A stretch of DNA of 64,000 nt from Cuniculiplasma sp052315415 (GTDB lineage Archaea > Thermoplasmatota > Thermoplasmata > Thermoplasmatales > Thermoplasmataceae). Both the position numbers and the translations under genes were made by a program. Below, piece by piece: positions 14,596-23,102 of the stretch. The stretch spans positions 56,530 to 120,529 of the forward strand of contig JBLSDH010000003.1 of NCBI GenBank assembly GCA_052315415.1. The letters are read 5' to 3'. Under the pieces are notes generated by a model, which had not been told where the DNA came from, searched no databases, and worked only from the letters and a program-made list of their open reading frames with translations. Position 1 is the stretch's first letter; every line of letters starts with the position of its first letter.

Positions 14596-17294
14596 TGAGA
14601 ATCCTTGTGATTGGATCAGGCCCAGTGGTAATAGGTCAAGCGGCTGAATTTGACTATTCTGGAACTCAGGCTTGCAGGGAGTTTCTGAAAAACGGAAACC
14701 TTGTTTTTCTGTTGAATTCAAATCCAGCATCTTATCAGACAGATGCTGAAAATGCCACAAGAGTCTATCTTGAGGAAATTAATGTGGAAAATGCAATAAA
14801 AATAATAAATAAGGAAAAAATTGATGGGGTTGCCGCAGCATTTGGAGGCCAGACAGCACTCAATATTCTCCTCTCACTACACAGATTGGGTATACTGAAA
14901 GAAAAAGGTATAAAGGTTCTTGGAACTGCGCCGGAGGATGTGCTTAATGCAGAGGACAGATCAAGATTTCACAAACTCATGAAATTGAATGGTATAAAAA
15001 TAACTGACTCTGAAATCATAACAAGGGAAGACTTTTTTTCAGGAAAACTGCCCACAATATATCCCTTCATATGTAGAACATCATTCACACTAGGAGGATC
15101 CTCCGGAAAAATTATTGAAACTCCAGATGATGCAAGAGGATATTTCCTCCATCTTTTTGAGGATGAAAATATTGATTCCGTAGAAATTGAAAGATCCATT
15201 TACGGTATGAAGGAGATGGAGTATGAGATAATTAGAGATTCAATTGGGAACTGCATGATGGTATGCAACATGGAAAATGTTGATCCAGTTGGAATACACA
15301 CTGGAGAGAGTATTGTTGTGACACCCTCCATTACAGTAAATGATGATGTTCATCAGAAAATGAGGGAGACTGCATTAAGAATTGCATCCATTCTGAACAT
15401 AATCGGTGCTTGCAACGTTCAGTTCGCAATAGAAAAAAATGCAAATGATTTCTATGTCATAGAGGTGAATCCAAGAACTTCACGATCCTCGGCCCTGGCA
15501 TCAAAGGCAACCGGATATCCCATAGCAAGGATTTCAGCACAGATACAGATGGGTAAAATTCTTCCTGAGATCAGGAATCCCATAAATGAAAGCACCTCTG
15601 CATCACTTGAACCAGTTCAGGATTATGTAACAGTGAAGATACCAAGGTGGGAAGTTGAGAAGTTTCCTGATGATATTGAAATTGGTGTGGCTATGAAATC
15701 TATTGGGGAGTCAATGGGAATAGGTTTGAACTTTGAGGAGGCTTTTTTCAAGGCCCTTGCTTCACTTGATCTCACATATATTTCAAAGGTGTTTTCTGAA
15801 ACCAATAAGGAAATCATAAGGGACAATGTGAAGAGGCAAACCGCGCTCAGGTACATATACATATTGAGTGCACTTTATCAGGGAATGGACCCTGATGAAG
15901 TTTCAAATTTGTCAATGTGGGAAGATGTTTTCATACGTAAGCTTGGAAGAGTTATGAAGAAATTGAGAAAATTCAAAAAGGAAGGCGATTTGAAATCATT
16001 TATAAAAGTGAAAACCGAAGGTGTTCCTGACCAGATAATCTCTGACATTACGGGTTTCAGTCTAGAAGAATTGCACAGAATGAGACATGAAAATTCCATA
16101 TTTCCTGTTGTGAGGAGAATAGACAGTACCTCTGCAGAATACATATCGGAGACTAACTATCTTTTCTCAACGTATCTTAAAAATGAGGGTGAAAAGGTGA
16201 ATAAAAAACCTGTTCTCATAGCAGGATCAGGACCAAACAGAATTGGTCAGGGCCTTGAATTCGATTACTGTTCTGTAAAAGCGGCAAAATGGCTTGAAAA
16301 TAATGGTATGGGCGTTGGTATGATAAACTGCAATCCTGAGACCGTATCCACAGACTTTGATACCTCTGACCTGCTTTTCTTTGATCCTGTTAATCTGGAG
16401 TATGTTGAGAATGCGTACCTGAAAACAGAAGCGTCAGGTCTCATTGTTCAGTTTTCTGGTCAATCAGGGCAGAAAATTGCTAGAGACATGAAGGATAACA
16501 CAGAAATGAAAATTATTGGAACTGATAGAAAGAGTATTGATTTATGTGAAAACAGAAGACTGTTTTCAGATTACCTTGAAAAAAATAAAATAGAGCAGCC
16601 TGAATCCTTCAGGGAAATTGGCGATCCATTTTTATTAAAATTTCCCCTGATTGTTCGAGGAAGTTACATCATAGGAGGTTCAGGAATATGGATTGCAAGA
16701 AATCAATTGGAATTTCAAGAAATTGCAGAAAATATAAAAATAGATTCACTTGAGATCACCAGATTTGTGGAAAACGGAACTGAAATGGATGTGGATTTTA
16801 TCAGCAATGGAGAGGATTTTTCAATATGCGGAATAATGATTCATGTTGAGAAGGCAGGCGTTCACAGCGGAGATGCTATTTCATATTGGTGCCCAGGAGA
16901 GATTTCCAATCATGTTATTAAAGGGATAGAAGAGATAATAGCAAAAATACTGAAAGGTATCAGGATAGTTGGGATTGCAAACCTTCAGTTGATTGAGAAG
17001 GAAGGCAAACTGTTTGTGATAGAGCTGAACGCAAGGGCAAGCAGAACTGTTCCGGTAATAGCAAAGGGTTCTTCCATTGACATTGTCAGTATTGCAATGG
17101 ATGCCATATTCAATAAAAAGGTGCAAAAAATAAAATGGAATGAAAAATGTTATGCAAAGGTGCCTGTGTTTCCATACAAAAGAATAAAATCTGTCAGGCT
17201 CAAAAAGGGCCCGGAGATGCATTCAACAGGGGAGATCATAATAATAGAAAATTCAAGAAGTGATCTTATGGAAAGAATCAATCATTATGTATAA
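14592..17294 (+). CDS. carB: Carbamoyl-phosphate synthase large subunit lacking the MGS domain
   Basis: A 900-residue synthetase. The carboxyphosphate half (1-400) has VIGSGPVVIGQAAEFDYSG, AAAFGGQTALN, RTSFTLGGSSG and EVNPRTSRSSALASKATGYP. An oligomerisation linker spans 400-535. The carbamoyl-phosphate half starts with IAGSGPNRIGQGLEFDY (543-559) and has RGSYIIGGSG and ELNARASRTVPVIAKG. The protein ends at PEMHSTGEIIII..., exactly where the family normally continues into the 130-150 residue MGS-like allosteric domain; family members are usually about 1,050-1,080 residues. The 62 bases downstream do not encode any of it, so feedback control by UMP or ornithine through that domain cannot occur. 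Catalytic parts look intact. Confidence 0.95.
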   Translation: MMRILVIGSGPVVIGQAAEFDYSGTQACREFLKNGNLVFLLNSNPASYQTDAENATRVYLEEINVENAIKIINKEKIDGVAAAFGGQTALNILLSLHRLGILKEKGIKVLGTAPEDVLNAEDRSRFHKLMKLNGIKITDSEIITREDFFSGKLPTIYPFICRTSFTLGGSSGKIIETPDDARGYFLHLFEDENIDSVEIERSIYGMKEMEYEIIRDSIGNCMMVCNMENVDPVGIHTGESIVVTPSITVNDDVHQKMRETALRIASILNIIGACNVQFAIEKNANDFYVIEVNPRTSRSSALASKATGYPIARISAQIQMGKILPEIRNPINESTSASLEPVQDYVTVKIPRWEVEKFPDDIEIGVAMKSIGESMGIGLNFEEAFFKALASLDLTYISKVFSETNKEIIRDNVKRQTALRYIYILSALYQGMDPDEVSNLSMWEDVFIRKLGRVMKKLRKFKKEGDLKSFIKVKTEGVPDQIISDITGFSLEELHRMRHENSIFPVVRRIDSTSAEYISETNYLFSTYLKNEGEKVNKKPVLIAGSGPNRIGQGLEFDYCSVKAAKWLENNGMGVGMINCNPETVSTDFDTSDLLFFDPVNLEYVENAYLKTEASGLIVQFSGQSGQKIARDMKDNTEMKIIGTDRKSIDLCENRRLFSDYLEKNKIEQPESFREIGDPFLLKFPLIVRGSYIIGGSGIWIARNQLEFQEIAENIKIDSLEITRFVENGTEMDVDFISNGEDFSICGIMIHVEKAGVHSGDAISYWCPGEISNHVIKGIEEIIAKILKGIRIVGIANLQLIEKEGKLFVIELNARASRTVPVIAKGSSIDIVSIAMDAIFNKKVQKIKWNEKCYAKVPVFPYKRIKSVRLKKGPEMHSTGEIIIIENSRSDLMERINHYV

Positions 17295-17356
17295 AAGTTC
17301 ATATTCAATTCTAAATATATAAGTTAAGTTTATATTATATTTGAAACTATATTTTC

Positions 17357-18025
17357 ATGACATACTGCGGTAAATGCGGAACCCAAATCCCAGATGGAGC
17401 CTCATTCTGCCCTTCCTGCGGAAACCCGGTAACACAGAATGTTCAGCAGAGTGTGCCCATGGGAAACAGTAAATCTGGAATTTCAGGAGATCACTTCAAA
17501 ACCGTTGGAAAGAAAAATATGATGAGTTTCATTCCACAGATTGAGATATCATCAGAGAACGGGGTCATAGGATATGTGGAAATTCCGGCTGGCATAATAG
17601 GAGAGATGCACAGGGATTTTGTCCTTGTTAGTCCGGATAACATGCCTCTTCTTAATATACAGCACAGGAAATCGGGAAAGGCCTTTTCCACAGCAAGATT
17701 TTATTCCATAACAGATAATTCCGGAAATGGGGTTGGAGAGATGGAGATACATGAAAGAAAGGCCACCCTGAAGGATGGAAATGGAAATGAATACAATGTA
17801 AATGAGAACCTTTCCGGAAGGGAATACAAAATTCACTCAAAATCTGGTGAGGTTGCGGAGATAAAACATCATCTTGCAAGCAAATATTTCGAGGGAAATG
17901 TTACAGGAGACATTGACAGATCCCTTTTTGTTTCCTATCTTCTTTACAGAACTCTTCTGCACGCAATGAACGAGGGGAGCTTTTACGGAGGCCCCATGAC
18001 AGGCGGCCCAGGTTTCAGAATTTAA
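17357..18025 (+). CDS. Zinc-ribbon protein with scramblase/LURP-one-like domain
   Basis: A 222-residue protein. Residues 1-25 are a zinc ribbon of the common CGKCGTQIPDGASFCPSCG type. A flexible linker (26-50) leads to a beta-rich domain (about 55-190) with repeated strands such as GVIGYVEI, FVLVSPDNMPLLNIQHR, ARFYSITDNSGNGVGEMEI and KYFEGNVTGDI; this D-x-x-G / y-x-I-x-D-x-x-G pattern resembles the tubby-like fold of scramblase and LURP-one proteins. The tail is glycine-rich. No signal peptide or transmembrane helix. TATA-like sequence at about 17315-17345 supports a leaderless start at the ATG. Function unknown. Confidence 0.65.
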   Translation: MTYCGKCGTQIPDGASFCPSCGNPVTQNVQQSVPMGNSKSGISGDHFKTVGKKNMMSFIPQIEISSENGVIGYVEIPAGIIGEMHRDFVLVSPDNMPLLNIQHRKSGKAFSTARFYSITDNSGNGVGEMEIHERKATLKDGNGNEYNVNENLSGREYKIHSKSGEVAEIKHHLASKYFEGNVTGDIDRSLFVSYLLYRTLLHAMNEGSFYGGPMTGGPGFRI

Positions 18026-18067
18026 ATTTTTAAATAAAAACAAATATTCATTTTCAATTATTAGTGG

Positions 18068-19201
18068 TTGAAGAGATTTTATCTAACAGTGGGACTGACA
18101 GTGATGCTGTTCAATTCACTGTATCAGTATTCCTGGAACGTTCTTGAACCGAGGCTTGTGAATGGTTTTAATACAGGTACGGCGGAGATTGAGGTTGCCT
18201 TCACCATTTTTGGTATATTTTCAACAGTATTTCAGGGGCCAGGGGGTTACATTGCTGATAGGTTCGGACCAAGGTACATGGGTGTTATTGCTGCAATAAT
18301 GGCCGCTTCAGGGTTCCTTTTCACACCTTTCCTGTCAAACGTTTTTCTTTTTTACGTACTGTGGGCATTTGGAAGTACAGGGGAAGGAATTCTGTACGGA
18401 ATAGCATCTAATCTTGCAGTTAAATGGTTCAGAGAGAGAAGGGGGTTTGCCGTGGGAATTGTTTCTCTGGGATTTGGTGCAGGCGCAAGCCTTGGAAACA
18501 TATTCATAGAACAGTACAGCCAGTTCAGAACGCCCATGTTTATAATAGGAATTGTTGAATTTGCAATTCTGCCATTATTGTTGTGGTTCACAAAATATCC
18601 CGATGAATATGATGAAAAGAGAACAGCAGTCCAGGCAATAATAGATGGCAGATTCTGGATAATTTATGCTGCGTTTTTCATGGGCACCGTCCCACTTATA
18701 GTTGTGTCCTCAAATCTTCCAGTGTTTGGTTCAACTCTTTCAAAATTCAATCTTGCTGTTCTCGTTTCCCTTTTCCCCTTTCTAAGCGGTGTAGGAAGGC
18801 CTTTTATGGGTATCCTTTCTGACCGTATAGGGAGGATAAATGTTTCTCTAATAATAGGTCTCATGTTGATTTTAGGTTCTGTTTTTCTCATATATCATTT
18901 GTTCATATTTTCCATAATTCTCATTGGACTCTTTGGTGGTTCCATGATCTCCACATACATAGCTCTTGTTGGAGATCTTTTTGGCCCTAATTTCTCAACA
19001 GCAAACAACGGAATTCTCTATACAGGGAAGGCCATAGGTAGTGTTCTTGGTTCTGTTGTTTTCTTTGAAATATTCAGCGTTTTGCCATTATATTCATACA
19101 TTTATGTTACACTTGCTGCAGTTGTATCACTCATATTTCTTAATGCAGGAAGATCCATAGGTAAAAAACAAGCTTCTTCCATAGAGTCTGGTGATGGTTA
19201 A
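18068..19201 (+). CDS. Major facilitator superfamily transporter
   Basis: A 377-residue membrane protein with about 12 transmembrane helices. MFS marks are GPGGYIADRFGPRYMG between helices 2 and 3 (the G-x-x-x-D-R-x-G-x-R-x loop) and its repeat GVGRPFMGILSDRIGRINVS between helices 8 and 9. The overall pattern, with AFGSTGEGILYGIASNLAVKWF and RGFAVGIVSLGFGAGASLG, is nearest the oxalate/formate antiporter-like branch. The substrate cannot be told. It starts with TTG at 18068, with no in-frame ATG upstream. Its stop overlaps the convergent 39-residue gene by four bases. Confidence 0.88.
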   Translation: MKRFYLTVGLTVMLFNSLYQYSWNVLEPRLVNGFNTGTAEIEVAFTIFGIFSTVFQGPGGYIADRFGPRYMGVIAAIMAASGFLFTPFLSNVFLFYVLWAFGSTGEGILYGIASNLAVKWFRERRGFAVGIVSLGFGAGASLGNIFIEQYSQFRTPMFIIGIVEFAILPLLLWFTKYPDEYDEKRTAVQAIIDGRFWIIYAAFFMGTVPLIVVSSNLPVFGSTLSKFNLAVLVSLFPFLSGVGRPFMGILSDRIGRINVSLIIGLMLILGSVFLIYHLFIFSIILIGLFGGSMISTYIALVGDLFGPNFSTANNGILYTGKAIGSVLGSVVFFEIFSVLPLYSYIYVTLAAVVSLIFLNAGRSIGKKQASSIESGDG

Positions 19202-19317
19202 AAGCCCTGACAGCAATCCAAAAATATGTCATGTCCGCATACGGGACAGGCGGGGTTGTGGCGATATGAATAGCAGTGTTCACATGAACATTCAGAAAAT
19301 GAGCATTCAGAGCACAT
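19198..19317 (-). CDS. 39-residue cysteine-rich putative zinc protein
   Basis: A very small gene. The product has nine cysteines in 39 residues: CSEC at 2-5, CSCEHC at 10-15, CPVCGH at 24-29 and a CC pair at 35-36, with histidines at 14, 20 and 29. Two CxxC pairs and the extra Cys/His groups predict at least two metal sites (zinc most likely). The ATG at 19317 is the only start; an in-frame stop lies just upstream. It follows the membrane-protein gene at 19351 by 33 bases on the same strand, so it may be the last gene of that unit, and it converges on the MFS gene with a four-base overlap. Selection for cysteine in an AT-rich region argues for a real gene. Function unknown. Confidence 0.65.
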   Translation of the reverse strand: MCSECSFSECSCEHCYSYRHNPACPVCGHDIFLDCCQGF

Positions 19318-19350
19318 TTTTACTTATTTCATACAAATGCAATAAACTTT

Positions 19351-19836
19351 CTATTCTCCAAATAGAGCAATTATGGAAACAACTGCAATAATTGAGATGG
19401 ATGAAAATAGAACCGTAAGTTTGTTGTGTCCTGTTATGAATGACAAGAAGGATCCGAGAATGCCAATGATCACTGCAGGTCCGCCTATACTTACAGTTAA
19501 TGTCCTTGGGAATCCAATGAGAGGCTCAATCAGAATGAAATGATATATCATGTATGTACTGGATATACCTATGAAAAGAAGTGTCAGGGAAAACACAAGA
19601 AGTATCTGGTTTTCTCTTGTGGTTGTAACATCCCTCATTTTGGACTGTTTTTTAACTTCCTCCTGAAGCGGTTCCCTCAGTTCAGATATGTTTCTCCAGG
19701 AAACGTATTTTTTTAAACCGTTAACTTCAACAAGAATGCCTGTGTCATCAAACCCTATCAGAGTGCCAACTTCCCAGTCCACGTAATCCAGATATATGAT
19801 TGTAATCTTTTTGTTGACCAGTTGATCAAGTACCAA
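19351..19836 (-). CDS. Membrane protein with N-terminal small beta-barrel-like domain
   Basis: A 161-residue protein I cannot name. Residues 1-55 are soluble and strand-rich (KKITIIYLDYVDWEVGTLIGFDDTGILVEVNG, then KKYVSWRNISEL), a pattern like an Sm or SH3-type barrel facing the cytoplasm. A charged linker (57-75) is followed by three predicted transmembrane helices: about 78-98, 110-132 and 137-158. The modest length and fold order suggest a regulatory or scaffolding membrane protein. It is upstream of the 39-residue cysteine-rich gene on the same strand. Confidence 0.7.
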   Translation of the reverse strand: MVLDQLVNKKITIIYLDYVDWEVGTLIGFDDTGILVEVNGLKKYVSWRNISELREPLQEEVKKQSKMRDVTTTRENQILLVFSLTLLFIGISSTYMIYHFILIEPLIGFPRTLTVSIGGPAVIIGILGSFLSFITGHNKLTVLFSSISIIAVVSIIALFGE

Positions 19837-19905
19837 TATGGGTTTATAATTACAAAGATTATGAATTTTGCTTTTTATAGTTGATAATTTTTTTATTTCC
19901 CTATT

Positions 19906-20259
19906 TTATTTTTTGTTGTCATGAAACTCCGGTATTTTTATGTTTTTACCCTTTGAAATTTCTATTGTATATCTCTCCTTAAGTTTCTCCATTTTTTCAT
20001 TGAATGCTTCATCAAGTGTGAAACCAAGATGATCTGCAAGGGCTGCGCATCCAAACAATATATCAGAGACCTCTCCCATTATTTTTTTTCTGAATTTCTC
20101 AGAATTCTCAAATTCTTTGTCTGCACTTTCTCCGGATTTCCAGAGAAAATTCTCAAGAAGTTCACCTGATTCTACACTTATGCTTTCCGCTATATCCTTG
20201 GAAGTCTGAAACTGTCTCCATTCCCTCTCGTCAATGAAAGTTGCTACCCTTTTAATCAC
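19906..20259 (-). CDS. MazG-like nucleotide pyrophosphohydrolase
   Basis: A 117-residue all-alpha NTP pyrophosphatase of the MazG/dCTPase group. The magnesium-binding ExxE...ExxD pattern is visible: SVESGELLENFLW supplies the first glutamates (residues 31-37) and GEVSDILFGCAALADHLG supplies E and D about 30 residues later. One domain only, as in short archaeal members. The likely job is removal of non-canonical or surplus nucleoside triphosphates. It is downstream of nrdJ and the 93-residue gene on the same strand, a sensible neighbour for dNTP synthesis, though 59 bases separate it from the latter. Confidence 0.85.
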   Translation of the reverse strand: MIKRVATFIDEREWRQFQTSKDIAESISVESGELLENFLWKSGESADKEFENSEKFRKKIMGEVSDILFGCAALADHLGFTLDEAFNEKMEKLKERYTIEISKGKNIKIPEFHDNKK

Positions 20260-20318
20260 ATCATCAAGTGTTATTGAAATATTGCCTCACCCCACATTTC
20301 TTTATGTTTGTTACCTCA

Positions 20319-20600
20319 TCACGCATTGTCCAGTATGTAGTTGAATGTCCTTTCGAAATTTTCCTGCAGAAACTTTTCAATTTCTTCTGCTGGTAAATCT
20401 CCAACAAATCTCTTAGTGAGAGATAGTATACTCTCCGGAGATATACCGGGGTTTTTCTTTGACATCTTCTCCAGAAAAATGTTTTTCCTTGCCAGCATTG
20501 TAAGAAAACTTCTGTATACTGTGTTCTCTCCATGAAGGGTTTCTGAGAAAAAAAGGAGTTTTCTTGATATTATCTCTTCCTTTATCTCATCGATTCCCAT
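20319..20600 (-). CDS. Small helical protein coupled to nrdJ, function unknown
   Basis: A 93-residue protein predicted to be almost entirely alpha-helical, with no metal or nucleotide motif I recognise. Its ATG follows the nrdJ stop codon with no gap (TAG then ATG), so it is translationally coupled to the reductase. Conserved-looking segments are FFSETLHGENTVYRSFLTML and PAEEIEKFLQENFERTFNYIL. Another frame through the same bases (20264-20533) is longer at its 3' end but lacks a sensible start. It may serve ribonucleotide reduction, but that is inferred from position alone. Confidence 0.65.
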   Translation of the reverse strand: MGIDEIKEEIISRKLLFFSETLHGENTVYRSFLTMLARKNIFLEKMSKKNPGISPESILSLTKRFVGDLPAEEIEKFLQENFERTFNYILDNA

Positions 20601-22961
20601 CTACTTATCACATTTGCCGTCTGGGCAAGCTGGATCAAAGGTAGCCTCAAGCTTCAGGAAAACCCCGGGAAGTCCTTCCGTCTTTTTCTCCCCGTCCTCT
20701 TTCAGTTTCTCTATTATCTTCTCCTTTTCCTCTGTTTTTTTCTGCTTCTTCCTTGACTCCGTACCTGAGTAGAGAACCTGTTCTGTTTTACTCCTGTCTC
20801 TGTATACTGTTATTCCCTTGCAGTGGAGATCCTTTGCCAGTCTGTATGCCCTGCTTATGTCGTCTGGGGTTGCATCATGTGGAAGGTTGATGGTTTTTGA
20901 AACCCCTGAATCACAGTATTTCTGGAATGTGGCCTGCATAAGAACATGCCATTCCGGATCTATTTCATGTGCAGTAACAAATATCCTTTTCAGATCCTCA
21001 GGAACATTAACCTCAGAGAGGTTTCCGGTTTTTGCAACCTCCTGCATCAGGGCCTCAGAATAAATTCCTCTCCTTTTTGTTTCCTCCTCAAACAGGGGGT
21101 TTACCTCAACAAGTTCCTGTCCATTCAGAACATGTCTTACAAAGGCAATAGCGAAAAGGGGTTCAATTGATGAAGAGCATCCCGCTATTATGGATATTGT
21201 TCCTGTTGGAGCTATTGTTGTTGTAGTTGAATTTCTCATTGGAAGGTTTTTCTTTTCATACTCAGATCCGTACCATCCTGGAAACACACCCCTCTCCATG
21301 GCAAGTTTCTGAGAGGCTTTGTGAGATTCTTCGTTAAGGAAAGACATCACTGCCTCAGCCATTGAGAGTCCTTCCTGTGAATCGTATGGTATTCCCATCT
21401 GTATAAGCATGTCTGCAAAACCCATGATTCCAAGGCCTATCTTTCTTGTTTTCCTTGTCATTTTTTCAATGTTCTTAACAGGGAATTTGTTTGCATCCAC
21501 CACGTTATCAAGGAACCTCACAGATGTGTGTATGACTTCCCTGAGTTCATCCCAGTCTATCTTTCCATCTTTCACAAACTTTGAAAGATTAATTGAACCT
21601 AAATTGCATGATTCGTAGGGCATAAGGGGCTGTTCACCACAAGGATTGGTAGCCTCTATCTCTGCTATGTGCTTGACAGGGTTTGCCTTGTTTATCTCAT
21701 CCAGGAATATTAGACCAGGATCAGCAGTCTTCCAGGCCTGTGTCACTATGGTATCCCACATTGTCCTGGCCTTAATTCTTGATACTACCTTTCCGCTTCT
21801 TGGATTTTTTAGCTCAATATATCCATCTGAATCAAGAGCCTCAAAAAACTTATCATCCATTCCAACTGAAATGTTGAAATTTCTCAGAATGGTATTTTCT
21901 GCGTCCTTTGAAGTTATGAATTCCATTATGTCTGGATGATCGTACCTTAGAATGCCCATGTTTGCCCCTCTTCTTTTTCCTCCCTGCTTTATTACCTCTG
22001 TTGTTATGTCAAATATTTTCATGAAAGATACGGGGCCAGAAGCCACACCCTTTGTTGATCCCACTATATCATCCTTGTTTCTCAATCTTGAGAATGAAAA
22101 TCCTGTACCTCCTCCCGATTTGTGAATTTCTGCTGTCTCCTTCACAGCCTCAAATATCTCATCAATGCTGTCACCAACAGGCAGGACAAAACAAGCCGAA
22201 AGCTGCCCTAGCCTGGCACCAGCGTTCATCATGGTGGGTGAATTTGGAACATATTTCAGGTTCACCATATCCTTGTAGAATTTTTCTATTGTTATTGGTG
22301 CCATTGTTTGTTTTGTATAAATGAAATCCATGAACTGACCAAATGTCCCTGTCAGTATACCCTCTTCCTTCAGATTATTAAATGCCCTCTCAAGAACCTC
22401 TATCTGTGTATTGAGAAGGGTACCAATTTTCTTCCCCTTTGGATTTAATTTTCCAGAATTCTGATACTCCGCATAATCATAAAGTGCATCTATTATTCCA
22501 ACATGATCTGCTACCCTCTTGAACATCTGGCTCGGTGTTTCTATTATTTTTCCTTCCTCATCCTTTAGAAGGTATCTGGCTTCAAGAACCTTTACAGCAT
22601 TAAGAGTCAGTTTAAGATCGTCCTTGACCCCAAGCCTTGCCTTCTCCTCCCTTATTCTCCTTCTCTTTTCCCTGTAAAGGATGTAGGCCTTTGCCACATC
22701 GTTGAACTTTCTTCCGTCTATCTCAGTGGACATTAATGCAGACTCAACAGCGTCCTGTATCTGCTCTACGGTTGGAGTGTCAATCTTCTTTTCTAAAAGT
22801 GAATCAATGACCTTTTCTGATATTATCTCGGCGTCTTTCATTGTGCCGTTTTTAATAGAGAGCATGGCCTTGTAAATAGCCCGGACAATTTTTGTTTTGT
22901 CAAAATCAACCTCCTGGCCATCTCTTTTAATAACCTTTAAAATTTTAATTGATGTGTTCAT
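20601..22961 (-). CDS. nrdJ: Class II (adenosylcobalamin-dependent) ribonucleotide reductase
   Basis: A 786-residue enzyme reducing ribonucleotides to deoxyribonucleotides with a B12-derived radical. An ATP-cone occupies residues 5-95 (KVIKRDGQEVDFDKTKIVRAI). The barrel has the first active-site cysteine in GQLSACFVLPVGDS, GGGTGFSFSRLR, KRRGANMGIL, the radical cysteine and its partners in NPCGEQPLMPYESCNLGSINL, and the phosphate-binding APTGTISIIAG. The C-terminal CPDGKC carries the mobile redox cysteines. The oxygen-independent class fits an organism needing cobalamin; cbiA is nearby at 7.8 kb. No small subunit gene is present, as expected. Confidence 0.96.
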   Translation of the reverse strand: MNTSIKILKVIKRDGQEVDFDKTKIVRAIYKAMLSIKNGTMKDAEIISEKVIDSLLEKKIDTPTVEQIQDAVESALMSTEIDGRKFNDVAKAYILYREKRRRIREEKARLGVKDDLKLTLNAVKVLEARYLLKDEEGKIIETPSQMFKRVADHVGIIDALYDYAEYQNSGKLNPKGKKIGTLLNTQIEVLERAFNNLKEEGILTGTFGQFMDFIYTKQTMAPITIEKFYKDMVNLKYVPNSPTMMNAGARLGQLSACFVLPVGDSIDEIFEAVKETAEIHKSGGGTGFSFSRLRNKDDIVGSTKGVASGPVSFMKIFDITTEVIKQGGKRRGANMGILRYDHPDIMEFITSKDAENTILRNFNISVGMDDKFFEALDSDGYIELKNPRSGKVVSRIKARTMWDTIVTQAWKTADPGLIFLDEINKANPVKHIAEIEATNPCGEQPLMPYESCNLGSINLSKFVKDGKIDWDELREVIHTSVRFLDNVVDANKFPVKNIEKMTRKTRKIGLGIMGFADMLIQMGIPYDSQEGLSMAEAVMSFLNEESHKASQKLAMERGVFPGWYGSEYEKKNLPMRNSTTTTIAPTGTISIIAGCSSSIEPLFAIAFVRHVLNGQELVEVNPLFEEETKRRGIYSEALMQEVAKTGNLSEVNVPEDLKRIFVTAHEIDPEWHVLMQATFQKYCDSGVSKTINLPHDATPDDISRAYRLAKDLHCKGITVYRDRSKTEQVLYSGTESRKKQKKTEEKEKIIEKLKEDGEKKTEGLPGVFLKLEATFDPACPDGKCDK

Positions 22962-23102
22962 GTAAAATAATAAGTTTTTCGGCGTATAATAATCTTTTTT
23001 TGATAACGTATATTTATCATATATGAATCCAATTATAATATTTAAATGATGTTCAATTTCTTTGTACCAAAAACCAATTTATTATATACATTATAAAAAG
23101 TT

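Noticed and set aside
20264..20533. Alternative 89-codon frame after nrdJ
   Set aside because: The overlapping 93-residue frame starts directly at the nrdJ stop codon and has a more protein-like composition.
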